NCBI GenBank assembly: GCA_026874595.1
Contig: CM049308.1
Location: forward strand, 70,402,624-70,466,623
Length of the DNA: 64,000 nt
Reading direction: 5' to 3'
Source of the DNA: Sipunculus nudus
Taxonomy: Eukaryota; Annelida; Sipuncula; Golfingiida; Sipunculidae
Under the pieces are notes generated by a model. That model worked only from the letters and a program-made list of their open reading frames with translations. It searched no databases and was not told the DNA's origin. The translations under genes were made by a program, and so were the position numbers. This document shows, piece after piece, positions 8,879 to 21,900 of this stretch (position 1 is its first letter; every line of letters starts with the position of its first letter).

Positions 8879-11635
8879 CACATGAATACTAGAAGGGAAG
8901 GATAATAAAGGGAGTCAAGATATCCCATGTACATAGAATGTAACCAGATTAATACATCGAGTTAGGGAAATCACGTAAATCTTGATAACGGGGTTTCAGC
9001 TATAAGAGTACAAGACAAAGGGGTTGGAATGGGGGGGGGACCATCATTCATCATCCCCTCGTTCCCCTCTTCTGCGCTTACTTCAGAAGTTACAATGATG
9101 CCGACTGCTGACAATGTTGAACTTGTAGCAATTATTTCTGTGATGAAAATTGAGAGAAACTAAGTAAAGATAATGAAACAAACTTGTGATACACGTCGAC
9201 AAAGACCTTTTTACAGACATGACGTAACATCTTAATTGCTGAACATAATATGATTCGCAACATTTCAGTCACTAATTAGTTCAATATGTCACGTGACGAA
9301 GAGAGGCCACACCGCGGTAAGTGAAGAATTCTTAGTGTATTCATGATATGTTTCTGGTCTTTGGTCAAATCTGATATCAGCTCAATAATCAATGTAACCA
9401 TGATGATTACAGAGAGTCAACATGTAAAGAAACTTCAGCCCTATAGTTAAACAAATAAAGATTCAGTAAGTGGTAAATTATAGGTTTTATTTGACAAGAA
9501 ATGCATGGATATGTTACAAGAGATACCACAAAGCCCGACTGGCGTGTAATACGCACTTTTGCTGACCAACGCAGAGTTGGCGCGTTTGAAGGTGAAAATT
9601 GTGAGATTTGAAGGCCTAGGGTTCCGCCAACATGAGGGCAAAATTATTTAATAATTACAAGTCAAGATTCTTTACATTCTGAGTTTTACTAATTGATGTC
9701 CAAAATAAACACTCCATTCTGTAAAATGAAACAAGAACACTGGCACTCATATGTATAATATACGTAAGAACACAAGCGTAAAAAAAGAAAACATGGATCA
9801 AGACCATGACAGATATGAGCATATCATCACTGTAACAGATCTAAAACACCCGATAAAACATTCAATATACCTACAGCTGTCAGGCATAAATGAATATTCT
9901 GAATAAACCGAATAACTGAACTGAATATAAACTGAACAGCTCTGTGCTGTCCCGACAAACCGGCACCTACAGTAAATAAGCTTACACATGATTCGGTTAC
10001 TTTAACTCGTAGTTTTTTGTCCATCGAGAAATATGAGAGGTAAAGTCATTTTAAAAAATAAACATCTATTAACACATCCCAAGTGGTATACGCCACAAGA
10101 CAATAATGGTGTCTCAGGTTGCTGCAGGGACAGCAACTACAGTTCACAAGGATACGTGCTATGAAAGCATGTAATGTGACATCTACGTGTTCTAACGGTG
10201 AACGCAACTGTTATAATGATCGTCTGTCAACAGTACTTTGATAAATCACTATACTGACTCCTTAATGTGATTATCTTCAATTAAACATTAATATAAAACG
10301 GTCGAACAATGTCACTGAAAAAATGAGAAATGAACATATCGCTAAAAAGATGTAGCCTTCCATGCTAAACAACACTGGCATAGTAAAAGTAAAATACTAC
10401 TAGCTCTGGAGTATAAGTCTGTAGGCTTAGTAATAGTGTATGTATAACCCTGGGTTGCCAAAATGGCAAATAACCAAGACTATCACTGTGTGCCAGTTGG
10501 TTTACCCTTAGTTTTCATTATGCATTACAAAAGCAGCCAAAAATTATCAGCTTGAGAGTATACAGTTTTTATTTATAATCATGTGAAGGTCTAGACTAGG
10601 TTCATTCAATGAAGATGGTAAGAAACTGGCCTTGAGTTAACTTCTATACATTGTTAATATATCACCTATAACAATGTTCCAAAGACATGTATTCTAATAT
10701 ATACTCTCCTCAAGTGTTTCCCAAGTGTAAATAATGGCATATACCTTGTATTATTTGATGAGATCTCTTGTTAACATTTTCTTTAGCATCATGTCTTATC
10801 ATACATGCCATATTTAATATGCTGTAAAAAACATACATGTATATATAGCAATTTGGCATATAAATTTAGGACTACACAACATACCCTTTCTTTATTTAGC
10901 ATAATAAGAGATATTTAAAGCTTCTACAGTCAGTTATAGCACTTGATATTTCTTATCTAAAATTTCTATAAATCACAGTAGTTAACAAACGCTTAATTTC
11001 ACTATACTCACTGAAATATACAAAAAAACTAATTTCCACTAACTAAAGTGTCCATCACTGGTATTTCATTAAACAAGCAATGTGATCACATGCTAAACTA
11101 CTGGCTGACTAAGAATCTGTAAACTAAGCTGACAATCTGGAAACCAAACTATATAAAATGTTTCCCTGAACAAATATAGCACTTGTATTTTCCCAATAGA
11201 GTGGTGTGATTGGATAATAAGGATTTGCTTCCATTTTATGCATAAAGCCTAAATCATGAACACATCTCACCAAACTAAGAAGCAGCCCTGTTGTAAGGAA
11301 CACTGTTTTTGTCCATCCAATAACCAAGTTATAATAGTCGGTATTTGTTAATAATATTGATGCATTGTACTAAGTCCTGTTCTTCTGAAAGTTATTGTGC
11401 TACTAAATGAAACCATTCTTTCCACAATGCTGACTTTTTCATGAATATACAAAGACCAATCAGCTAACATGACGTGGCTATTTTTCTAATTTGTATCTGC
11501 ATGAAGAAAACACCTAATATGTTTAAAAACATCAAATTAATCCCTTTGGTGTTGAAATAGTACTTTGGTTATGTTAGAAACACTTAAGTTAATACTGGAC
11601 CTTTTACCTTTTTACTTAAAGAACTACATATTCTC
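8879..11635. other. Intergenic / possible distal 3' UTR of pyruvate carboxylase
   Basis: No coding segment recognised. Further AATAAA signals on the minus strand occur near 10567 and 9484, so a longer 3' UTR cannot be excluded. Confidence 0.35.
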
Positions 11636-11641
11636 TTTATT
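11636..11641 (-). promoter_or_regulatory. Candidate polyadenylation signal of pyruvate carboxylase
   Basis: First AATAAA on the minus strand downstream of the stop codon at 12742, implying a 3' UTR of about 1.1 kb. Later AATAAA signals exist, so the real site is uncertain. Confidence 0.35.
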
Positions 11642-12429
11642 AATTTTCCAGCCTGTGCCTTGGGCATAATCAAGGACACCTCATGAATACAGTCAAGATT
11701 AATAACCATAATTTTTAAAAGAACAAAATATTCTTAAACATTTGCTATAAACATTTTCTATAACCACATGTTTTCCATAGTATGGGCAACAGAGGTTTAA
11801 CAGTCAGTATTTAATCAGGGTTTCACTCAACAAGAGCTCTGCTATGAGAGTAAAAAGTCAAAAATGCAAATACTTGAACACACAATTCCTGGAAGCCATA
11901 AACATTCAATGAGCAAACATAAGGATACATGAACATTTAAAATAAAACTGTGCATAAATGCATGTGCAAAAAACAACTAATAAAAATAGATCTATTTGAA
12001 TTACAAAAGAGAAAAGGAATGAACTATTATGGGAAATATCTTATATAAGCACAAGTCCAGTATTGAGAATAATGCATATTATAAGTCAAGAGTAGGTTTC
12101 TTATGACATTATACGATGTAGATCCAGAGAGTGCGACATGCAGCATAATCCTTCATTCTTAACAATGCAATCCAATATCCTATATAAGGTATTCTTAAAT
12201 CCTACAGCCTCAGTGGTATGTAATCCTAAATAATACTATATAAGCACTTGTAACCCTTTTCCCGAAAATCTAATAACAGTTAACCATAATATTATACTAA
12301 TTGCAACCTAATATGATTCATGCTTAATTTTGCTATTGTGACAAAAAAGGCAAACTCTCAAGGTGAATTTGATCACCTTATCTATACTACTTAAAGGTGA
12401 TAAGAATAAAGCAGAATCTGTTACATTTA

Positions 12430-12530
12430 TGAATTTGCTTTCTTATTCTTCAACACATGTTGGTTCCAGTCCAATAACCCATCAGTTCATGATCCAATGA
12501 GAAAGGGACCAAAGCAGACTCACCTCACAA
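12430..12530 (-). repeat. tRNA-derived SINE remnant in the probable 3' UTR
   Basis: On the minus strand, TTGGATCATGAACTGATGGG followed by TTATTGGACTGGAACC resembles the anticodon arm and B box of a tRNA-derived SINE. It matches the related segment at 46340-46440. Confidence 0.35.
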
Positions 12531-12741
12531 TAGGGCAGCGCATTCACATGTATCAATTATTCCTATGTTCACACACCTATGTATCACTTATTCCTACGTT
12601 CAGCTTCTGATAAATGGACAGAAGAATGGCATGTGCTCCTTGGGTATTTGTTCACATGATGTTTCCTTTTAGTATCTGTTGGACACTATGGAAGCATTCT
12701 GTGCAGTTTTTTTTTTTTTTCATATCAGGTAAAGGTCAAGG

Positions 12742-12990
12742 TCACTCAAGGTCAAGCAAGAGGTCATCTCCTTCCAGCTTCATGCCTTTCTCGGCTGAGA
12801 TGCTTTTGACTTTTCCTGCCTGAGGAGCTGCCACCACCATCTCCATCTTCATGGCACTCATGATCACCAAAGGCTGACCTTTCTCCACAGAATCCCCGAC
12901 CTTGACCCTGATGTCAATGACCTCACCTGGCATAGGAGCACCAACTGAACCCCGCACTCCCTTCAAGGCTTTAGGATGAACATGTATGTC
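12742..12990 (-). CDS. PC: PC exon 20: biotin carboxyl carrier domain and stop
   Basis: Residues 1121-1202 then TGA (12744-12742). [10 protein letters not shown], then S-A-M-K-M-E with biotinylated K1168 (codon 12849-12847), 34 residues from the end as in human. Acceptor ttttag. Confidence 0.98.
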   Translation of the reverse strand, partial: DIHVHPKALKGVRGSVGAPMPGEVIDIRVKVGDSVEKGQPLVIMSAMKMEMVVAAPQAGKVKSISAEKGMKLEGDDLLLDLE

Positions 12991-15900
12991 CTAAAACACA
13001 CAAAAATAAATTGGCTTAATTCAAAATATGTATAAAGACAAAGTAAGATTTATATATGCACATGTATATATCTTGAATTAATATAAGATTGTGGGTAAAT
13101 GATAAAACATACAAAAAACATGGTCAAAATATACTTCTCAGTTACAGTCAGTGAAGGTTTAATTCAACTTTATTGTTAAATTAAATATTTCAATTTTAAT
13201 CTTCTTCATATTTTGATTAATATGAATAGGTTTCATGTGGAACAACACCTGAATACTAATGAAGTGTAACTTTAGTCAACTGATTGCCACTTTGAGGTTG
13301 TATATGATATTTTACTAAATCACTTATCTGAAAAACAAATTCTTTAGATTTAAATTACTTTTTTTAGTTCAGACTTTAAATTTAAGAAAACACTTAGGCT
13401 TGTGATTAACAGTGTTTAAAGTAAAAAATATTTCAGTCTTCTGGTATTTTACCATACATGTGCAAAATGTCCAGATATCTGTGTTAACTTTTTTAATTAT
13501 CATTTGGAAAGTCAGACACCCATAAACTAACATACACTCTAACAGCTATTAGGATCTGTGGTATATAAAGATGTGCCTGTAGCTACTTACTTTGGAGGCT
13601 TCTTTGTCTTTTACTAGAACAGACCGCAGCTGTCCATTCAGCTCAAAGAACACCTCGCGTTCCCCAGCTTTGGTCAGCTGACTGCCCTGAGCCAAGGTTT
13701 TGATGTGTAAGGTCTTCCCTCTCTCAATCTCAATCTGTGATCCAAAACACACAAAGTGCAGTTCTACATAATATGAATTTAAGCATGCAGCAAAACTTAA
13801 ATTATACTATACTGTTGTGTTGGGGTATGAATATTCTACAAAGAACACCAAGAAAATCACAAAAAGGGTGACAGAAGTGGATAGACAGATCCCACAATTT
13901 ATCTGACAAGCACCCCCTGTCTTCTTCATGGTCAGCCATTACAAATATTATAGGGAAATTTTAAATCCCACATAATGTTAATATATCTTTCTTTGTAATC
14001 ATTAAATTGATGCATCAACTGACTGATGGTCTTTTGTAAAAAGGTAATTCCCTCATGTTAATTCCTCATGCATCTTGGTCTAGAAAACAATGTTTTGGCT
14101 CCTAAATGAAGTAAGGTGCAAGATAAAATGAAAGGGCTTAACAGGTTATACTTTTATTCTATCAAACAGTTTAATTCCTTTCAATATTATAAGGATTACA
14201 ATATTACAATGGTGTAAATTTTGCTGCCATTTTTAACATTTTTTCCTAAACTGTTATAAATCATCCTTAAATGAAATTAAATAGTTTTTTTCTTTGAAAC
14301 TGCATAAGAGTTGTAAGTACCTTTATTTTCAGAACACACCAGGACACAAGCCACATATGCATATATGCTGACAGACAAATGGGTTTCACACATTTCAAAA
14401 TTTAGTGTTAATTTTTTGTGCATATTCTAGTATGCATATATTTACACACACGTGGATGTTGGCCTAAAGTCTTAGCCTATACAATACCTTACTAAATAGG
14501 CCCCTATCATGTATTCTGGTTGACTCCATATCCACAAGGTTAAAATTTTGCAATTTTAATTTTTTATTGTTCTGCAAGGCTTTCAATTAACAATTACACC
14601 ATACAGTAACTAACCAGGATGTATCTATTATTCCATGAATTATATTAAATATATAGGCTCATAGTCTTAACAACTGGACAGGGACTACAGGGACATCAAA
14701 CAAGTAAAAACAATTGTATATTATTGGTCTTATAATATTTAGAATAGCCACTTTGATTTACAGCTAACATGCAAGATCATAATATAATTCATAAATCTTT
14801 TGCCTTTTGATTTGCGTTTGATGATGGGGTCTTATTCACAACGGTTTTATTTTCATGACAATTTTCCTTTTGTGAATATAGCGAATATGAACCCATCATG
14901 AACAAAAAAGGCAACCACAGCAGTTCAACCTTAAAGCTCCACATTCGCTAGGATAATTATTTTATAATGAATACACAGAACTACAAAAATGTTCAGAGAG
15001 ACCTGGATGACTCACATCAATTTCTTGAGCTACATCAGGTCCAACCAGGAACGTCTTGGTGTCGAGGCACTCCACAGGCCCGTATTTGCTGCGAAATTCC
15101 TTAAAGTCATCATATACCTTAGGATAGAGGGCAGCACTAATCACCTCCTGCTCTGTGACAGTACCGTGCTTGGCCTGAAGTTCATCTTGGAGTTTTCCAA
15201 AGTCCATGGGTGCCATGTTCTCTCCAGGTCGACCATCAACTTTGGGGGCTCCTTTCAGGATCTGCAACCAAATATTTTTATGTTTTTTTTTCAGTCAGAG
15301 TAACTTTGAACTTGACTGAAACATCAGTTCATGACTAGCTCTGTTAAGCAGCTGATACACCGACTAAAACACTAAAAACAGTCAACAAGAGAAATGTATG
15401 TATTATTGAGTCAAAAGTTTAATCACCCATAGATATTCATACGAACACTTTATGCAACAAATTTCATTGGTCGGGATCTCACAAAAGCACTCTTTCTGCG
15501 TGATCAGAACTTGCTCATATGTATTAACACACAAAATGAAAATATTCTATTTTACTGAAGTGAAAATCTGTCTGTTGCGGATAATTTTTAACTTTTCAGA
15601 AATATATTTTTATTTTTTATTGTAGCACCCAGAATTTAAAGTAAGGTAAATATTTGAACGATGTAAAAACACAGGTTCTGAAAGTTATAAATGTTATAAA
15701 TACTTTCTGTTTTGTCACTGCATTCATATGATCTCATAAAAAACAGGTCATTTGTCAGTGGTACAAGTCTTGGTATTACTTGTAAAATGTGATAATGTGA
15801 ATGCATTTGATAATGTGATACTATGAAACATTTAGTAACATATTGTTAGAGGAGAAGAATTGATATTTTCAATCCTCATTGGTCTTTTGGCAGTAAAACA

Positions 15901-18900
15901 TTGTTTAAACCAAATTTCATCAATTTCAATGAAATGGTATTTATCCATGGTGTTTCTATAACAAACTACGTACTAAACACTGAGAAAAAGGGTTCATCCT
16001 TACAACTGTTACCTACCTGTATTTAAACCACGTCAGGTTATGACTAAAGTTCCCTGTGCTCATTACAAAGGACACAGTTAATTCATGTTAATTGAGGCAT
16101 GACCAATATAACAGGTTCTGAGGGGTTTAAAACAGTGGCCAACCCTGGCCACAGTTCACAAAAGAACTGGTTTAATTTCAGTCAGGGCTGAACTGTTTTG
16201 AAAACACAGGAGGTTGATCTAAGGCCACAAAAATTAAATTGTTCTACAGACACTGAAACCAAAAATATAGCCTAAACATGCAATTTTTTACTTTACAAGT
16301 TAAGGGAAAATATTGGTAAGTGAATCCAAGAAGGTAAAAATGTGTGATAATTCTTGATATGGTGCCTGTGAGCAACACAATTTTTTTTTTCTTTTATAGA
16401 TATTTTAATAAATAACATTTGGCATTATAATTACATATATGAACATATGTTTTTTTTTTCGAGGAACTGAGGCAAAAGCAGCTGTTAGCAACACTCATTT
16501 ACACACACAATAAGAGTAGTATTTCAACAGATCAACTTTTATTTAGGTGTGGCCTAATGTAATGCAGTTACAGGAAAGAATTACCCACATTAACAATTCA
16601 CACACCATTTTTAAAGATCAAATGGATCAATGTTTTCAGGTTTATACACTGACAGAGAAAACCTGTCACGGAGATATAATCTAAGAGTCACAATTTTCGT
16701 ACCAATCTTGATTTTGAATGGTGGCATTAAATAAATAAAAACATTTTTTAGATGTCCTCAAAACAGCCATTAATTAGATATCTTGACCAAACCTTTATCA
16801 TGTTTTCACATCATTCAAGACAGGAACAGAATATGTCCTGATAACCATATACAACATACATCACATAAATATATATATAGTACAGACACATATTATAGTA
16901 AATGAACGGTATATTCAAATCTTATTTCCATATCCAAACTGTACATGAAATATAGAAACAAGAGCACCACAAACTTGCATAATACGCCTATCTTATGTCT
17001 TGTGACCTCTGACCTCACTGAATATGTGTGAATTTCCTGCATATTCAATTAAGGTGAGAAACTATATTGGTTAATATTTATAATGAGTTTCACAAATATC
17101 CGTCAGAATTTTGGTAAATCATCAAAGTGCCACCAAACTCTGGTGACCTCTGAACTCCTTAAATATGCATGGATTTTGTCAGGAATTAAAACTTAAGCAA
17201 TATATTATATTGGTGAATAATTCTGTTGAGTTCCATTAAAATAGATTATATTTCTGATAATTTATCACAGCAACACCAAAAAGTAGCCTTGTGACCTCTG
17301 ACCTCATTAAATTTGCTTGGATATTCTGCCTACAATCAAATTCAGGCAATAAAATATATTGGTAAGTAATTATGGTGAGATTAGTGAGTATCCATCTAAG
17401 CCCTGGTAAGTTATTGCAGGGACACTAAAGTTAACAGACCATTCCTGGGTATACCATAATACTTCCTGTCATAGAGGGGTGTATAATAAACAACTTTTTT
17501 TCAAATAAACAAGGCACAGACATGGTTCAGAAGTGGTTATTTTCAGCACAGAAACATACAGACCTTGGTTCTGAGAGGTTCAGGGAAGCCACCAGGTGGC
17601 ACTCCAAGCTGCCCCTGCATGTAATCGATGACGGAGCTGGGGAAGGAGAGGTCCTCAGCTCGCTCTTCCAGCATCTCACCTGTCAGCTTGTTCTGTACCA
17701 TAAACTGAGCCAGGTCACCGACAACTTTAGATGAAGGCGTCACCTGGAACATCAGGAGCATACTAGTAACATACATTTATCATATTTAAATCCAGATACC
17801 CCTAACAGTATTATGGCTGAAGTCTTATACAACTATTATAATGTTATCATAGCAAATTTCAGTCATATCTAAAACAACTACGTATTCAAAGTCAGATTTA
17901 GGAGGTACAGGGAAGTGAGCATTCCCCCATTTTCTTTACTTTAATATTTGTGGGAACAGGATGAAAGCCTCAAACTACCAAAAGAGGAGTCCCAAAGTTT
18001 GCATCATAATGACCAAAATATACTAAAAACTATGTTGAAAAATTAAAAACATTACCTTTTATACTCTATTCATATAACTTATGAACTGATGACCTCTTGG
18101 TGTGTGTACCCACTAAGATTACTCATATGTAAAGCATCAATCATTACATCACTGGAGACGTATTATCATTTAGACTAACAAAGCCAGACTGAGAATATAT
18201 TTTTTTATATAAAACTAGATGTGTCGGAACGACACGAATGCCCCCGCCTTGGGCAAATTAGAAACATTTGTAAAATTTGGAAAATTTTTCAGGAGGTGTC
18301 GTATGGTCAAAAGTAGGTCAACAAGGGCAAAATGCAAACTCGATTTGTAACGGGTCATTATCAAGAACACACCAAAAATCATGCCAGTATATGCAGGCAT
18401 TGTGAAAAAAAGTCCATACATGTGCATTTTCCATAAAAATTTCTGTCTTTCATGAAATTTTCTATGTTAGAGCACCGTCAAACGGTCAAAAATAGGTCAA
18501 CTGGGACAAAACGTGAACTCCATCTGTAACTGGTCAATATCTGCCGACACACCAAAATTCAGGCCAATATCTGCAGGCATTGCGAAAAAACGTCTGTACA
18601 TGTGTATTTGTCATGAAATTTCATATTTTTCATGAAATTTTCTATGTTCAGGAGCCGTAAAACGGTCAAAAGTAAGTCAACCAGGACGAAACGCGAACTC
18701 GATCTGTAACTGGTCTATATCTGCCCACACACCAAAAATTAGGCCAATATCTGCAGGCATTGCGAAAAAAAGTCTGTACATGTGTATCTTTCATATATTT
18801 CTATTTTTCATGAAAATTTCTAAGTTTAGGAGCCGTAAAACAGTCAAAAGTAGGTCAACCAGGACGAAACGCGAACTCGATCTGTAACTGGTCTATATCT

Positions 18901-21900
18901 GTATACACACCAAAAATCAGGCCAATATCTGCAGGCACTGAGAAAAAAAAAAGTACATGTGTATTTGTCATGAAATTTCATATTTATCATGAAATTTTCT
19001 ATGTTCAGGAGCCGTAAAACAGTCAAGAGTAGGTCAACCAGGACGAAATGCGAACTCGATCTGTAACTGGTCTATATCTGCTCACACACCATAAATCAGG
19101 CAAATATCTGCAGGCATTGCGAAAAAAAAGTCCGTACATGTGTATCTGTCATGAATATTTCTATTTTTCATGAAATTTTCTAAGTTTAGGAGCAGTAAAA
19201 CGGTCAAAAGTAGGTCAACCAGGACGAAACGCGAACTCGATCTGTAACTGGTCTATATCTGCTCACACACCAAAAATCAGGCCAATATCTGCAGGCATTG
19301 CGAAAAAAAGTCCGTACAACTGTTTCATTTCGGAATGACGGAAGGACGGAATGACGGAATGACGGACATGGGTAAAACTATATGCCCCGGCCACTTTGTG
19401 GTGGGGGCATAAAAAGATAATTTATGGATACATTTCAATTAAACATGGAAAGGAGTCTTTTTAGGCAAATGAAGTGTTGATTATGTTTGAGTCTGATCTA
19501 GATTAAAATGTGAATACAGAACCAGAAAGTTTATCTTCTCTTTATAAATCTGTCTGACACCATGGAAACATCAGTTGCCATCTGTTGGATTATTTTGGAA
19601 ATACTAACGAGTGGGAAGACTTGTGTGTTTTAAGGTAAGGCAAAATTTGATGATTTTTTTATTATCTCATAATCTCGACAAAAGTTTTTTTAATAATATC
19701 ATGGTCGGCTTCATATTTTCAGGATTAAAATTGAACTTTTTCAGTGTTTCGCGAGGGTTCCTCATGATCTCACAATACCTAATTACAGAATTTCTGAATA
19801 TAATCAGTATTATGTGAATTAATTATATCAAATATTTTGGGCACATAATGATAATCTTATCTAGAAAATATGGCTCATTCATGAAAAGATCTGATGTCAT
19901 TTAAAATATCAATCTATGAAACAAACATGACCTATTTTAATTCATAATTTCCTTGTCTGTGATAATAGGATCTATTATTTGCGGTTTTATTTTCGTGACA
20001 TTTCCCTTTCGCAAATATTGCAGATTGGAAACCCTTGCAACAAAAAGGCAACCACAGTAATACTGCTGATGAAGAGGTGGTTATGAAGAGGATTAAGTTG
20101 GTAGTGATTTTGAAGACCAAACTAATGGTGAATGGTGTAAAAATGACAGATGAAGAACACAACATAAGGAAGATAATTACAAGAGTGATGATGTGGGTGA
20201 CAACCATGTTTATGGTAATTACAGCTTTACTGATCACTGAGATATCATATACATGGGAAAATTCTGTTGTTGTATAACTTCATAAGGTTATGACAGTTGC
20301 TGGTAACTGCACAATGAAAACCAAAACATTCTTATTAACTCTGGTGAACATACCTTTATAATATCACCCAGGAGATGGTTAGCCACTTTATACATTTTCT
20401 TGACCTCCTCAAACTGGTCCAGCAAACCTAGGCTGAATGCCTGGAACTGTAGGTTAGTGTACTGTCCACCTGTAAGAACCAGCACAGTCTGTACATTAAC
20501 AGCAATAGCAGGATTAGTGCATCCTGCCAATAATTTGTGATTTTCAGCATGGCCACAGAAATGTGCCAATACACGCCCCCTTGCCACCAAACTCTCCCTG
20601 CAGATAATTCTTGCCTTGACGAGGTTCTCAGAGAACTTTTGTGTTCATTCCCCGCGCCCTTATGACAGGTAATCTTAAGGCATCTTTCTCCAAGTTTCTC
20701 AAAACTGCTCTAGCAGCTGCCATTTTGCATACACTAAAACTCAGAGGACACAAGTCAGGTCATAAAGACCAGATTACACTGTAATGTAAATAACAGGTTT
20801 TTTTAAAGTATAAACCCACCCCTGGATCAGAATGCAAAGGTATAACTCTACTAGTAATGTAAAATAAGGCAGGGAATTGGTAGTAGTTATATTTTGGTCC
20901 TAATATACCCAACCTCACATACTGTATTTCTGGGTGTGTGACCAAACAAAAATCAAAATTCAAGTATGTTATATTCATACAAACATATTCAGGAAGCTCC
21001 ATTGCAGGTGCTACAGTTGTAGCAGTTTTATTTGTGGATAAACTTTACAACCAAGTACATCCCAAAAATCTAGGAGTGGACCTAGAGTTTTTGCTTATTT
21101 CTTACTTTTACTTTCTAACAAAACACATTTAAATGTTTACAATGATTATTAATACATTCATGCTAGTTTAAATACAAATTTTTTCCAAAAAAAAAAACAT
21201 CTTTTATAATCAAAATCTAACATGGTTGTCTATATTATCCATTTTTGTAATGTTATCCCATGTAACATGATCATGTTAATAAGTACCAGTATTCTAACAA
21301 ATTTATCACTGTCCAATTAAAACATATGAAAAACTAAATCTAAACCATAAACTGCATAAAAAAAATCTATTATTATGAATTAATAATGGGAATCTCTGAT
21401 CCACAGGACACCATTTTCTTATGGGAATCTCTCTATTTCAGACACAAGGAGGATCTGTGAACATTAATCTCTCTAATATGAGCAACCTTTTTATTACAGG
21501 CACAAAGAAAAACAGGTCCCATCAATGTCTGTAACTGGGAGGTTCAACTGTAATTAACAGATAAACTTACCTGGAATTTCATTTTCATAGATATCTGAGT
21601 TTCCGCTCTTCATGGTGGCTGTGCACTCAAATGGGCCGTACAGCTGTCTGGCCTGCTCCCAGTATGCTGAGTACTCTGAAATCTTCTCCATGTCCATACC
21701 TGAAAGTTTAAATCACTGTGGTTTTATCTCTTATCATGAGAAACATAAATAATAAACTCTTTTCATGTCTTATTCTATAAGCATTAACAAGAGTCATTCT
21801 AATTTTTCACTAATAGGAACTGACACTGCAAACTGTACAAATCAGAGTCAGCATACTGTGGTTGCCTCCTTATTTGCAATGGTTTTAATTTTGAGATATT

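Larger units (their letters stand above)
12991..15015 (-). other. PC introns 18 and 19 (around exon 19)
   Basis: AT-rich introns, 12991-13590 and 13735-15015. The second holds a ~100-bp dispersed repeat copy at about 14820-14925 ending in GCAACCACAG; otherwise nothing recognised. Confidence 0.6.
15262..17563 (-). other. PC intron 17
   Basis: 2.3-kb intron. The half nearer exon 17 carries the degenerate tandem repeat at 16990-17440; the rest shows nothing recognised. Confidence 0.6.
17744..20353 (-). other. PC intron 16
   Basis: 2.6-kb intron, almost half occupied by the 179-bp tandem element (18212-19415), plus a small dispersed repeat at 19975-20060. Confidence 0.6.
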
